Positions 1-5,881 of a stretch of DNA of 8,290 bases are shown piece by piece. Source of the stretch: Methanomethylovorans sp. GTDB taxonomy: Archaea > Halobacteriota > Methanosarcinia > Methanosarcinales > Methanosarcinaceae. The notes under the pieces are model-generated. The model was not told the origin of the DNA. It made no database searches and worked only from the letters and a program-made list of their open reading frames with translations. Numbering within the stretch: position 1 is the stretch's first letter; each line of letters begins with the position of its first letter. Both the position numbers and the translations under genes were made by a program. Location of the stretch: NCBI GenBank assembly GCA_020854785.1, contig JAHFZE010000002.1:1-8290 (forward strand), given 5' to 3'.

Positions 1-50
1 ATTAGTTTTCGTGCTTTTTCATATAATTTCTCTGATCTTGCCAATTCCAT
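1..50 (-). CDS. hemL: Glutamate-1-semialdehyde 2,1-aminomutase, N-terminal fragment
   Basis: Only the first 16 codons lie in the window; the gene runs off the left edge. They read MELARSEKLYEKARKL, which matches the usual start of HemL (a short 'SxxLYEKAxxL' helix before the glycine-proline segment). HemL is a PLP enzyme that turns glutamate-1-semialdehyde into 5-aminolevulinate, directly after HemA. The ATG at 50 is preferred over the in-frame ATG at 56 and GTG at 59 because GGTGAT at 55-60, an exact match to the anti-SD end of archaeal 16S rRNA, lies just upstream of it and covers the alternatives. The gene begins 16 bases after the hemB stop, so the two are almost surely co-transcribed. 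The call rests on a short match plus hemA-hemB-hemL order, which is common in Methanosarcinales. Confidence 0.8.
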   Translation of the reverse strand, partial: MELARSEKLYEKARKL

Positions 51-54
51 TAAC

Positions 55-60
55 ATCACC
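55..60 (-). promoter_or_regulatory. Ribosome binding site of hemL
   Basis: GGTGAT on the minus strand lies four bases before the ATG at 50. It decides that start over the ATG at 56 and the GTG at 59, both of which fall inside the site itself. Confidence 0.6.
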
Positions 61-66
61 ATTCAA

Positions 67-1041
67 TTATTTTAACATCCTTGCAAGGTCCTTAGCAAAA
101 TAGGTCAGTATCATATCCGCTCCTGCTCTCTTGATGGAAAGCAGGGATTCATACATGACCTTATTCTCATCCAGCCAGCCCAAACGTGCAGCAGCTTTCA
201 GCATTGCGAACTCACCGCTGACATTGTATGCAGCAGTGGGCATTTTGAACTCTGTCTTGATACGATAGAGTATATCCAGGTAAGGCAGGGCTGGTTTTAC
301 CATAATGACATCGGCCCCTTCCAATATATCCAGTTCTGCTTCTCTTATTGCTTCATCTGAATTTGCAGGGTCCATCTGGTAACTGGAGCGGTCCCCAAAA
401 GAATAGCCGGAATCAGCTGCTTCCCTGAAAGGTCCGTAAAAAGCAGAAGAATACTTCGCTGCATATGACATTATAGGCACATTACTGCAGTTACTTTTGT
501 CAAGTGCATCTCTTATGGCAGTTATCATCCCATCCATCATTCCAGAAGGAGCTACCATATCTGCTCCGGCCTGCGCATGGCTTACTGCAGTTTCTCCAAG
601 AAGGGGAAGTGTGGGATCGTTCAGTATCTGTTCATGTTCCATATCAACTACGCCACAATGGCCATGACTTGTATATTCGCACAGGCATACATCTGTTATA
701 ACATACATATCCTTTCCAAGCTCGCTCTTTATCTCACGCACCGCCCGCTGTACGACATCATCCTCACCCCATGCGCTGCTTCCTCTCTCATCTTTTGTGA
801 AAGGTATCCCAAAAAGTATAATGGCAGGGATTCCCAGGTCTGCAGCTTCCTTAGCCTCATCTGCTGCCATTTCTACGGGAAGCCGGGAGATTCCCGGCAT
901 TGAGGACATTGCCAGTGGTGAATCGATATTTTCATCCACGAACATGGGATAGATAAGGTCATCTACCGAAAGTGAGGTCTCACGGACCATATCTCTTATC
1001 TTGCCGCTTCTTAGCCTTCTCATCCTAACCTGTGGGAACAT
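67..1041 (-). CDS. hemB: Delta-aminolevulinic acid dehydratase (porphobilinogen synthase), zinc type
   Basis: The protein has 324 residues from the ATG at 1041, a normal family length. It condenses two 5-aminolevulinate molecules to porphobilinogen in the cytoplasm. Visible family marks are the zinc cysteines C119, C121 and C129 in [14 protein letters not shown], the two active-site lysines K196 (in [16 protein letters not shown]) and K249 (in [13 protein letters not shown]), and the C-terminal SIKRAGAD block. The cysteine set marks it as the zinc enzyme and not the magnesium-only form. The open frame continues to 1134, inside hemA, but the start [11 protein letters not shown] fits archaeal homologues, which begin with an FPxxRMRRLR-like segment; GTGATC at 1044-1049 precedes it closely. 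A second ATG at 1023, with AGGT before it, is the only serious alternative. It lies 13 bases after hemA and 16 bases before hemL in the same operon. Confidence 0.97.
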   Translation of the reverse strand: MFPQVRMRRLRSGKIRDMVRETSLSVDDLIYPMFVDENIDSPLAMSSMPGISRLPVEMAADEAKEAADLGIPAIILFGIPFTKDERGSSAWGEDDVVQRAVREIKSELGKDMYVITDVCLCEYTSHGHCGVVDMEHEQILNDPTLPLLGETAVSHAQAGADMVAPSGMMDGMITAIRDALDKSNCSNVPIMSYAAKYSSAFYGPFREAADSGYSFGDRSSYQMDPANSDEAIREAELDILEGADVIMVKPALPYLDILYRIKTEFKMPTAAYNVSGEFAMLKAAARLGWLDENKVMYESLLSIKRAGADMILTYFAKDLARMLK

Positions 1042-1054
1042 TTGATCACTTCTG

Positions 1055-2326
1055 TTATTTGCATTTGTTATTATTCTTTTCAGGGGTCTTATCAATATTG
1101 AATAGCCTTGAGACAACATCCAGCAGCTCATCATCGTTCATTTCTGCAGCGCTGCGCAGTACCTTCGTAGGCTCTGCCAATATCTTATTGACTATTGAAT
1201 GTGTAAGATCATCCAGCACTTTGTTCTCTATCTCACCGATGGTGTGATAGGCGCGCAGTTTAGTTACTGCACGTTCTTTTTCCTGCTTTCTTACATTATA
1301 CACATTGGCATAAATGGCAGAAACGATATGGTCGGCTTTCTGCTGTTTGTACTGTTTCAGAAGCAAGCACAGTTCCTCATCAACTATTATTTCCGCCTTC
1401 TTCGCTTCTTCCTTACGTTGTGCAAGGTTCCTTTCGTTTATGATCCTTAGATTGTCGATATTGTAGAGTTTGACGTGTTCTATCTCTGCAACACTTGATT
1501 CAATGTCTCTGGGGTTAGCAATGTCTATAAGAAGAAGGTCTCTTTCCCGGTCTTTCATGATCTCTTCTACCAAACATCTTTTGAGTACATAGTGAGGTGC
1601 GGATGTGGCACTGATCACTACATCTGCCTTGCGTACATTTTCGGCCAGGTTCTCAAAACGCACTGCATGGCCTCCCATGCTATTGGCCAGATCTCGGGCT
1701 TTTTCAAAAGTGCGATTCGCTATATATATCAGGTCCATTTCTCTATGGGCAAGCGCTCTGGTCACAAGAGTTCCCATCTCACCGGTGCCTATCACAAGGA
1801 TCATTTTTCCTTCCAGGCCACCAAGCACCATTTCAGCCAGATCGACTGCAGCTGAACCAATGGATACAGCCCCTCTGTTCACTTCCGTTTCCGTGCGGAC
1901 GCGTTTACCCACCTGTATGGCCTTACTAAAAGCCGTATCAAGCATTCTCCCGGTCGTACCTATTTTTTTTGCAAGCAGGTACATATCTCTTATCTGCCCA
2001 AGGATCTGGTCCTCACCGACTATCATGGATTCCAGTCCGCAAGCCAGCCGAAGCAAATGTAAGAGCGACTCATTGTGGTCCAGGAACTCGACCACCTGCA
2101 AGGGAAAGGCCATACTTTTAGCAAAATTGAACAGCACACTGCTCCCTTTCGGGGAGACCACATATATCTCTATGCGGTTACAGGTCTTCATCACCACACA
2201 TTCGTGGACGAACTCATTGGAATAAAGATTCCTGAGCACTTCTTCAAGGTCACCATTCCAGGACCTTTCCATTTCTTCTATGCTGGCTTTGGAATGGGTT
2301 ATCACCATGCTGTTAATCTCGGTCAA
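1055..2326 (-). CDS. hemA: Glutamyl-tRNA reductase, TTG start
   Basis: The 423-residue protein reduces glutamyl-tRNA(Glu) to glutamate-1-semialdehyde with NADPH, the committed and usually regulated step of C5-pathway tetrapyrrole synthesis. The catalytic cysteine is C49 in KTCNRIEIY. The [20 protein letters not shown] block (about 90-109) belongs to the catalytic domain, VIGTGEMG (178-185) is the NADPH-binding turn, and [11 protein letters not shown] follows. The C-terminal dimerisation helices contain AYHTIGEIE and [18 protein letters not shown], as in other archaeal HemA. The start is TTG at 2326: GGAGGT at 2332-2337 sits five bases upstream, and residues [11 protein letters not shown] agree with the N-terminus I recall for Methanosarcina HemA. 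No ATG, GTG or TTG lies further upstream in this frame before the stop of the preceding gene. An internal ATG at 2308 is less likely. A weak start on the committed enzyme could limit its output. Confidence 0.97.
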   Translation of the reverse strand: MTEINSMVITHSKASIEEMERSWNGDLEEVLRNLYSNEFVHECVVMKTCNRIEIYVVSPKGSSVLFNFAKSMAFPLQVVEFLDHNESLLHLLRLACGLESMIVGEDQILGQIRDMYLLAKKIGTTGRMLDTAFSKAIQVGKRVRTETEVNRGAVSIGSAAVDLAEMVLGGLEGKMILVIGTGEMGTLVTRALAHREMDLIYIANRTFEKARDLANSMGGHAVRFENLAENVRKADVVISATSAPHYVLKRCLVEEIMKDRERDLLLIDIANPRDIESSVAEIEHVKLYNIDNLRIINERNLAQRKEEAKKAEIIVDEELCLLLKQYKQQKADHIVSAIYANVYNVRKQEKERAVTKLRAYHTIGEIENKVLDDLTHSIVNKILAEPTKVLRSAAEMNDDELLDVVSRLFNIDKTPEKNNNKCK

Positions 2327-2388
2327 TGTGTACCTCCATCGTCGCCAATGGCCGGTTCCATGTCTGAGATATGGGAATGTGGTTCCAT
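2323..2388 (-). other. Possible 21-codon leader ORF before hemA
   Basis: The gap between the precorrin-2 dehydrogenase and hemA holds an open frame from ATG 2388 to TGA 2323, starting four bases after the upstream stop. Its TGA overlaps the hemA TTG as TTGA, the layout seen in translationally coupled genes, and the hemA SD lies inside it. It contains an in-frame repeat of ATGGAACC (2381-2388 and 2354-2361). There is no clear SD of its own and no recognisable peptide family, so it may be chance. Confidence 0.2.
2332..2337 (-). promoter_or_regulatory. Ribosome binding site fixing the TTG start of hemA
   Basis: GGAGGT on the minus strand, five bases before TTG at 2326, is the strongest SD on the left side of the window. 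It supports the non-ATG start. Confidence 0.75.
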
Positions 2389-2392
2389 GATA

Positions 2393-3064
2393 TCAATCTT
2401 TCTTATTGATTTGTTCCTGTACTATATCATATGCTCTCTTATACGCTTTTTCGTATGATCCTGCGATATATTCCCAGACCAGGGGATCCTCCAGTACTTC
2501 CCATAGGATCGATTTCCGTTGCTTCTGTTCTTTAACATGTCCTTTGAGATAAGTTCTGATATCATTCTGCAGTAATATCATCTGCTCGTATTCAGGCGTG
2601 ATGACCTTTTCGATGTTCTGGCGGACATATCTTGAAAAAGCCGGGCTTGAACCAGTGGTAGAAATACCTATTATCAGGTCTCCTCTGTTGATCACAGCAG
2701 GTATTGTGATCTCTCCCACGGTATCTACCTGATTTGTCAATATGTTCAGGGACCTTGCAATGGATGTGATCCTATCATTTATTTGTCTGTTGCTGGTGGC
2801 AGGTATGACAAGAAAAGAGCCGCCTATCAGCTCTGTGATCTCTTTATCTGAAAGTGATCCAGCATCTATTTGCATCAAGGTTACACGTGCCAGATCTCGG
2901 AGCTCACTGAGCCTGTGAGAGAAATTTCTACTTATAACGACCGTATTGGCATATTCGCTGAACAATTCTGCTTTTCTTTCCCCTACGGAGCCACCGCCAA
3001 AGATCACCACTGTCCTGCCGTGCAGGTCAACCATCAGCGGAATAAATCGTTTGTTCTCTGGCAT
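2393..3064 (-). CDS. Precorrin-2 dehydrogenase (SirC / Met8p / CysG N-domain family)
   Basis: The 223-residue protein oxidises precorrin-2 to sirohydrochlorin with NAD+, on the way to siroheme and then to heme by the ahb route. The Rossmann turn GGGSVGERKA is at 23-32. The segment ILTNQVDTVGEITIPAVINRG (from 108) carries the conserved aspartate, D114, that aligns with the catalytic Asp of CysG/Met8p. STTGSSPAFSRYVRQNIE (135-152) is the family's signature start of the dimerisation and C-terminal part. That C-terminal part is helical and charged (about 150-223). Whether it also inserts iron, as Met8p does, cannot be judged by reading. No methyltransferase domain is fused, unlike bacterial CysG. 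The start is the ATG at 3064, with AGGAGA at 3070-3075. It follows ahbB after 40 bases and precedes hemA in the same operon. Names used elsewhere include sirC. Confidence 0.93.
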   Translation of the reverse strand: MPENKRFIPLMVDLHGRTVVIFGGGSVGERKAELFSEYANTVVISRNFSHRLSELRDLARVTLMQIDAGSLSDKEITELIGGSFLVIPATSNRQINDRITSIARSLNILTNQVDTVGEITIPAVINRGDLIIGISTTGSSPAFSRYVRQNIEKVITPEYEQMILLQNDIRTYLKGHVKEQKQRKSILWEVLEDPLVWEYIAGSYEKAYKRAYDIVQEQINKKD

Positions 3065-3104
3065 GTTGCTCTCCTACGTGATCCCGAAATGTTTGATGTT
3101 ACTA

Positions 3105-3569
3105 CTACAGTCTTATGCCTATTTTCTTGAATTCCTTTTCGCTGAACATGACCTTATAGTCATCTATTCCAGTGAGCTTTGATATCTCTTCGGCAATGGC
3201 CAGGCAGTCATCACGGGAATAAGAATGGACCATTGTAAAAATATTATACGGCCAGCCCGGGTGGCGGGGCCGGGCATAACAATGGGTCACATCATCTATG
3301 GTTGCCATTATTCTGCCCACATCTTCTACATTTTCATCGGGAACGTTCCACACGCACATTGCGTTGGCAGTAATGCCGATGTCCCGATGTCCTATGGAGG
3401 CACCGAATCTCCTGATGATACCCCGCTCTTTCATCAAAGTGATCTGCTCGACAACATCTTCTTCGGTCATCCCAAGCTGTTGTGAGATATCATGGTAAGG
3501 TGATGAAGTGATGGGTATACCTTCCTGTGTAAGGATAAGTATTTGTTTTTGGATATCTGTCATTTCCAT
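3105..3569 (-). CDS. ahbB: Siroheme decarboxylase subunit B (Lrp/AsnC-like)
   Basis: The 154-residue protein is one half of the AhbA/AhbB complex that removes the two acetate carboxyls of siroheme (C12, C18) to give 12,18-didecarboxysiroheme; this function was shown for the Methanosarcina barkeri pair. An N-terminal winged helix-turn-helix of AsnC type (about 4-60, ending IIRRFGASIGHRD) is followed by an AsnC ligand-binding fold. The AhbB signature THCYARPRHPGWPYNIFTMV (95-114) contains H96, Y98 and R100, the region linked with substrate or heme binding. The ATG at 3569 lies four bases after the ahbA stop; a second in-frame ATG at 3563 is nearly as likely, with GTGAT upstream of both. The gene ends TAG-TAG-TAA (3099-3107), the only amber stop among the complete genes here. 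The call against AhbA rests on the longer RPRHPGWPY loop. Confidence 0.93.
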   Translation of the reverse strand: MEMTDIQKQILILTQEGIPITSSPYHDISQQLGMTEEDVVEQITLMKERGIIRRFGASIGHRDIGITANAMCVWNVPDENVEDVGRIMATIDDVTHCYARPRHPGWPYNIFTMVHSYSRDDCLAIAEEISKLTGIDDYKVMFSEKEFKKIGIRL

Positions 3570-3573
3570 AGTA

Positions 3574-4029
3574 TCACTTTATCTTGAACTTGACCCCTAT
3601 CTTGAACAACTGGGTGGTTGGCAGGTCCATCATTGGACATTGTATCTCCTGTTTAAGTTCCTCAAGTATTTCTTGCAGGCGCTCCCTGCTGGGTGCAGAG
3701 AGTGTGAACCATACATTGTAATCTCCTGGACGCAGGTAGTTGTGTGAGACTTCAGGATAGGAGTTTATTAGTTCTGCAATATGTTCTATTTTCTCTTCCG
3801 GGGCTTTCAACGCAACAAGCGTACCTACACGACCGGTCTCTTTGCTGTTAATAATAGGTCCTATGCGCCTTACAGCTCCCTCTTCTCGGAGGCGTTGCAT
3901 GCGTTTGATCACTTCTTCCTCAGAGATCCCTATCTTATTTGCCAGTATCCTGAATGGATGTGCATCAAGTGGAAAATCCAGTTGTACAAGATCGAGAAGT
4001 TTCTTATCAGTTTCATCCAGCTGGATCAT
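3574..4029 (-). CDS. ahbA: Siroheme decarboxylase subunit A (Lrp/AsnC-like)
   Basis: The 151-residue partner of AhbB is also an AsnC/Lrp-fold protein. It has an N-terminal winged helix (about 5-58, ending AVRRIGPIINSK) and a C-terminal ligand domain with the AhbA signature SHNYLRPGDYNVWFTLSA (95-112; H96, Y98, R100). The open frame reaches 4098, but that extension lies inside ahbD. The ATG at 4029, giving MIQLDETDKKLLD, fits the family start and has GAGG six bases upstream. This start overlaps the 3' end of ahbD by 17 bases (4013-4029), which suggests translational coupling; the ahbA stop is four bases before ahbB, as expected for subunits made in equal amounts. The helix-turn-helix is probably a relic of a regulator ancestor, though DNA binding cannot be excluded from sequence. 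Confidence 0.93.
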   Translation of the reverse strand: MIQLDETDKKLLDLVQLDFPLDAHPFRILANKIGISEEEVIKRMQRLREEGAVRRIGPIINSKETGRVGTLVALKAPEEKIEHIAELINSYPEVSHNYLRPGDYNVWFTLSAPSRERLQEILEELKQEIQCPMMDLPTTQLFKIGVKFKIK

Positions 4030-5101
4030 ATGAATCCTCGTTTTTAGGTATGTAAATACAGTATGGTTCTTCAGCGAGGTAATCTCCAGTAGCTGCATAA
4101 GCTCTTGCTCTGCATCCGGAGCATACGTTCTTGAATTCGCATCTGCTACATTTGCCTTTCAATCTGGAAGTATCTCTCAGGTCTTTGAATACCTGTGCAT
4201 CTGTCCAGATATCCCTGAAAGGCTGCTGCCTGATGTTGCCTGCAAGCACTGGCAAGTATCCACAGGGATACACATCACCTGTACTGGAAACAAAGCAAAA
4301 ACCGGTGCCTCCAAGACAACCTTTTGTCATTGCCTCGTATCCATGTGTTTTGACCGAGATCTCAATGCCCTCTTTCTTGGCACGCTGGCGCATTATACGG
4401 AAATAATGAGGTGCACAAGTTGCCTTCAACTGGATAGACGTTGTTTTTTGCTGATCATAGAACCAGTTAAGTACACGCTCATATTCAACGGGCGGTATCT
4501 CTTCATTCTCCAGTTCTTTACCCCTGCCTGTGGGCACAAGCAGAAATATATGTAAAGCTTCTGCGCCGATCTCCTCTGCCATTCTTAGGATATGGGGTAT
4601 CTCATTAGCATTCCTTTTTGTAACAGTAGTATTTATCTGGAACTCTATGCCTGCTTTTTTAAGTGCTTCTATACCTTTCATAGACCCTTCAAAAGCACCC
4701 GGAACACAGCGGAAATCGTCATGAGAACTTGCATTAGCGCCATCAAGGCTCACACTCACTCTTTTGATACCTGCTTCAAGAAGCTCCTTTGCAACCTCTT
4801 CAGTGACAAGGGTACCATTTGTGGCAAGCACAACCCTTAACCCTTTTTGGGTACCATAATGTGCGAGCTCGTAGACATCTCCTCTTACAAGAGGTTCACC
4901 ACCGCTAAGGATCAAAATGGGATTGCCCATTTCCACTATCTCGTCTATGAAATGTTTTGCTTCCTCTGTGTCAAGCTCTCCTTCAGGTATCTGTGAAGTA
5001 GAGGCTCCTCTGCAGTGTTTACAAGAAAGGTTACAGCCAGCGGTCAGCTCCCACGCAATTAATCTGGGAGGTTTGAAAGAAGGCTCAATATTTTGTTCCA
5101 T
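4013..5101 (-). CDS. ahbD: Radical SAM heme synthase (Fe-coproporphyrin III to heme)
   Basis: The 362-residue protein is a radical SAM enzyme with the cluster motif CNLSCKHC (C23, C27, C30), LSGGEP at 65-70 and the SAM-binding barrel through about 220. A SPASM-type C-terminus follows, with C262, C269 and C280 (GTGFCFVSSTGDVYPCGYLP) and then a CX2CX5CX2C set at C318, C321, C327 and C330 plus C348, enough for at least one auxiliary 4Fe-4S cluster. AhbD oxidatively decarboxylates the two propionates of Fe-coproporphyrin III to vinyls, the last heme step. Its M. barkeri homologue lies next to ahbA/ahbB and is thought to carry two 4Fe-4S clusters, which fits. The related AhbC is the main alternative; the position beside ahbAB favours AhbD. 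It is the first gene of the operon, with only a weak SD (GAGATC) before the ATG at 5101. Confidence 0.85.
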   Translation of the reverse strand: MEQNIEPSFKPPRLIAWELTAGCNLSCKHCRGASTSQIPEGELDTEEAKHFIDEIVEMGNPILILSGGEPLVRGDVYELAHYGTQKGLRVVLATNGTLVTEEVAKELLEAGIKRVSVSLDGANASSHDDFRCVPGAFEGSMKGIEALKKAGIEFQINTTVTKRNANEIPHILRMAEEIGAEALHIFLLVPTGRGKELENEEIPPVEYERVLNWFYDQQKTTSIQLKATCAPHYFRIMRQRAKKEGIEISVKTHGYEAMTKGCLGGTGFCFVSSTGDVYPCGYLPVLAGNIRQQPFRDIWTDAQVFKDLRDTSRLKGKCSRCEFKNVCSGCRARAYAATGDYLAEEPYCIYIPKNEDSYDPAG

Positions 5102-5143
5102 ATTGATCTCAAAGTTTTCAGTTATGTTTAGTATTCAAGCTCA

Positions 5144-5157
5144 TAAATTTAAGTTTC
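5144..5157 (-). promoter_or_regulatory. Probable TATA/BRE promoter of the ahbD-hemL operon
   Basis: Read on the minus strand, GAAACTTAAATTTA resembles an archaeal BRE (GAAAC) plus an A/T-rich TATA box. It lies about 45 bases before the ahbD ATG at 5101. Initiation about 25 bases downstream would give a leader of roughly 20 bases. This is pattern-based only. Confidence 0.45.
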
Positions 5158-5190
5158 TATCTTTAATACTTCATATCTTATGACAATTGA

Positions 5191-5198
5191 CTTAAATA
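5191..5198 (+). promoter_or_regulatory. Candidate TATA box for ccmD-ccmE
   Basis: CTTAAATA on the plus strand is a fair archaeal TATA box. It would imply a leader of about 100 bases before the ATG at 5321. ATTAATAATT at 5225-5234 is a competing candidate with a shorter leader. Neither has a distinctive BRE, so the choice is open. Confidence 0.3.
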
Positions 5199-5310
5199 GG
5201 ATGTGTCTATACTCACTAACCCATATTAATAATTAGTTGTGTTGTGTAAAGACACGGACATGTAACTATGATGTATGGGCATTTGTTCACAGATGATCGG
5301 CATGCAATAA

Positions 5311-5316
5311 AGGTGG
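5311..5316 (+). promoter_or_regulatory. Ribosome binding site of the small ccmD-like gene
   Basis: AGGTGG lies four bases before the ATG at 5321. A strong SD in front of a 42-codon frame is a main reason to call that frame a real gene. Confidence 0.7.
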
Positions 5317-5320
5317 TAAT

Positions 5321-5449
5321 ATGGAAGCTTTTGTTATTGCCTTCTTTATAACCTGGATAGTTATACTTTTATATATCCTTCGCATGATTAGGACTTATTT
5401 CCATTTGCAACGTGAGATGAACATACTTAAAAAAGTGGGCAGGAATTGA
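5321..5449 (+). CDS. ccmD: CcmD-like small membrane protein
   Basis: The 42-residue frame runs from ATG 5321 to TGA 5447-5449. One hydrophobic segment (about residues 3-19, FVIAFFITWIVILLYIL) is followed by a basic, helical tail (RMIRTYFHLQREMNILKK). This plan of a single N-terminal membrane span with the charged tail on the cytoplasmic side is that of CcmD, which in bacteria helps release heme-loaded CcmE from the CcmABC complex. The assignment is supported by the next gene, seven bases on, which encodes CcmE. CcmD proteins are too short and variable for firm identification by motif alone, so function is inferred from shape and neighbour. It has a good SD and is easily missed by automatic annotation. 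No ccmA, ccmB or ccmC lies beside it in this window. Confidence 0.75.
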   Translation: MEAFVIAFFITWIVILLYILRMIRTYFHLQREMNILKKVGRN

Positions 5450-5456
5450 GTTAGGT

Positions 5457-5837
5457 ATGGAAAAACAGCAAAAAACTATTGTGGCAATCCTGTTCGTAGT
5501 ATCGGTTGCAGTGATCGGTCTATGGGGGGTTGATTTTTCCCAGGGGTATTTAATGGTATCTGAATTGGCGACCGATCCCCAGACCCATATAGGAAATGAG
5601 GTCAATACTATGGGCAATATTAAGAACGGGACTTTACAGGTAGCTCCGGGAATAATTACTTTTTCACTGGTAGATCTAGAGGATCATGCATCTGAGATCG
5701 AGGTACAATATACCGGTGATCTGCCTGCAAGTTTTGTTGAAGGGCAGGATGTCAGTCTTAGTGGGACCATGGTTTCTGCTCAAAAGATAGAAGCTCATCA
5801 GATAGTGATGGGTTGTCCATCCAAATATACTGAATAA
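5457..5837 (+). CDS. ccmE: CcmE-type cytochrome c maturation heme chaperone, CxxxY form
   Basis: The 126-residue protein has an N-terminal membrane anchor (about 7-25, TIVAILFVVSVAVIGLWG) and an outward-facing OB-fold domain: GYLMVSELATDP, then an oxidised-core-like GNIKNG, FSLVDLEDHASEIEVQYTGDLPASFVEGQDVSLSGT, as in CcmE. CcmE carries heme from CcmABC to the cytochrome c ligation machinery. In classical CcmE heme is bound covalently by His in HxxxY; here the site reads GCPSKY, with C120 and Y124, the variant known from archaea and Desulfovibrio-type Ccm systems that also lack CcmH. The start at 5457 gives the expected anchor; the SD is poor because AGGT abuts the ATG, so translation is probably coupled to ccmD, which stops seven bases upstream. 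The likely clients are c-type cytochromes outside this window. Confidence 0.9.
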   Translation: MEKQQKTIVAILFVVSVAVIGLWGVDFSQGYLMVSELATDPQTHIGNEVNTMGNIKNGTLQVAPGIITFSLVDLEDHASEIEVQYTGDLPASFVEGQDVSLSGTMVSAQKIEAHQIVMGCPSKYTE

Positions 5838-5881
5838 TATTATGTGAATGGATAAATTAATACAGTGGAAATGATGGAACT

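Larger units (their letters stand above)
5102..5320. other. Divergent intergenic region between ahbD and ccmD
   Basis: The 219 A/T-rich bases separate the heme operon from the ccmD-ccmE genes and must hold promoters for both directions. TATA-like elements are noted separately. No RNA gene, convincing riboswitch or recognisable operator is visible, and short open frames here lack SD support. Confidence 0.6.

Noticed and set aside
504..903. Plus-strand open frames across hemB
   Set aside because: They lie antisense to a well-supported gene, have no SD or family features, and their residues look like shadow translation.
1592..2458. Several long plus-strand frames antisense to hemA (one of 206 codons)
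   Set aside because: The hemA frame has full family motifs; the antisense frames are low-complexity shadows rich in Ser, Arg and Ile with no recognisable domain.
5203..5255. GTGTC...GACAC and ACTAA...TTAGT inverted pairs in the divergent region
   Set aside because: The two pairs are only five bases long, are not concentric and sit in A/T-rich sequence, so they do not make a convincing operator or hairpin.
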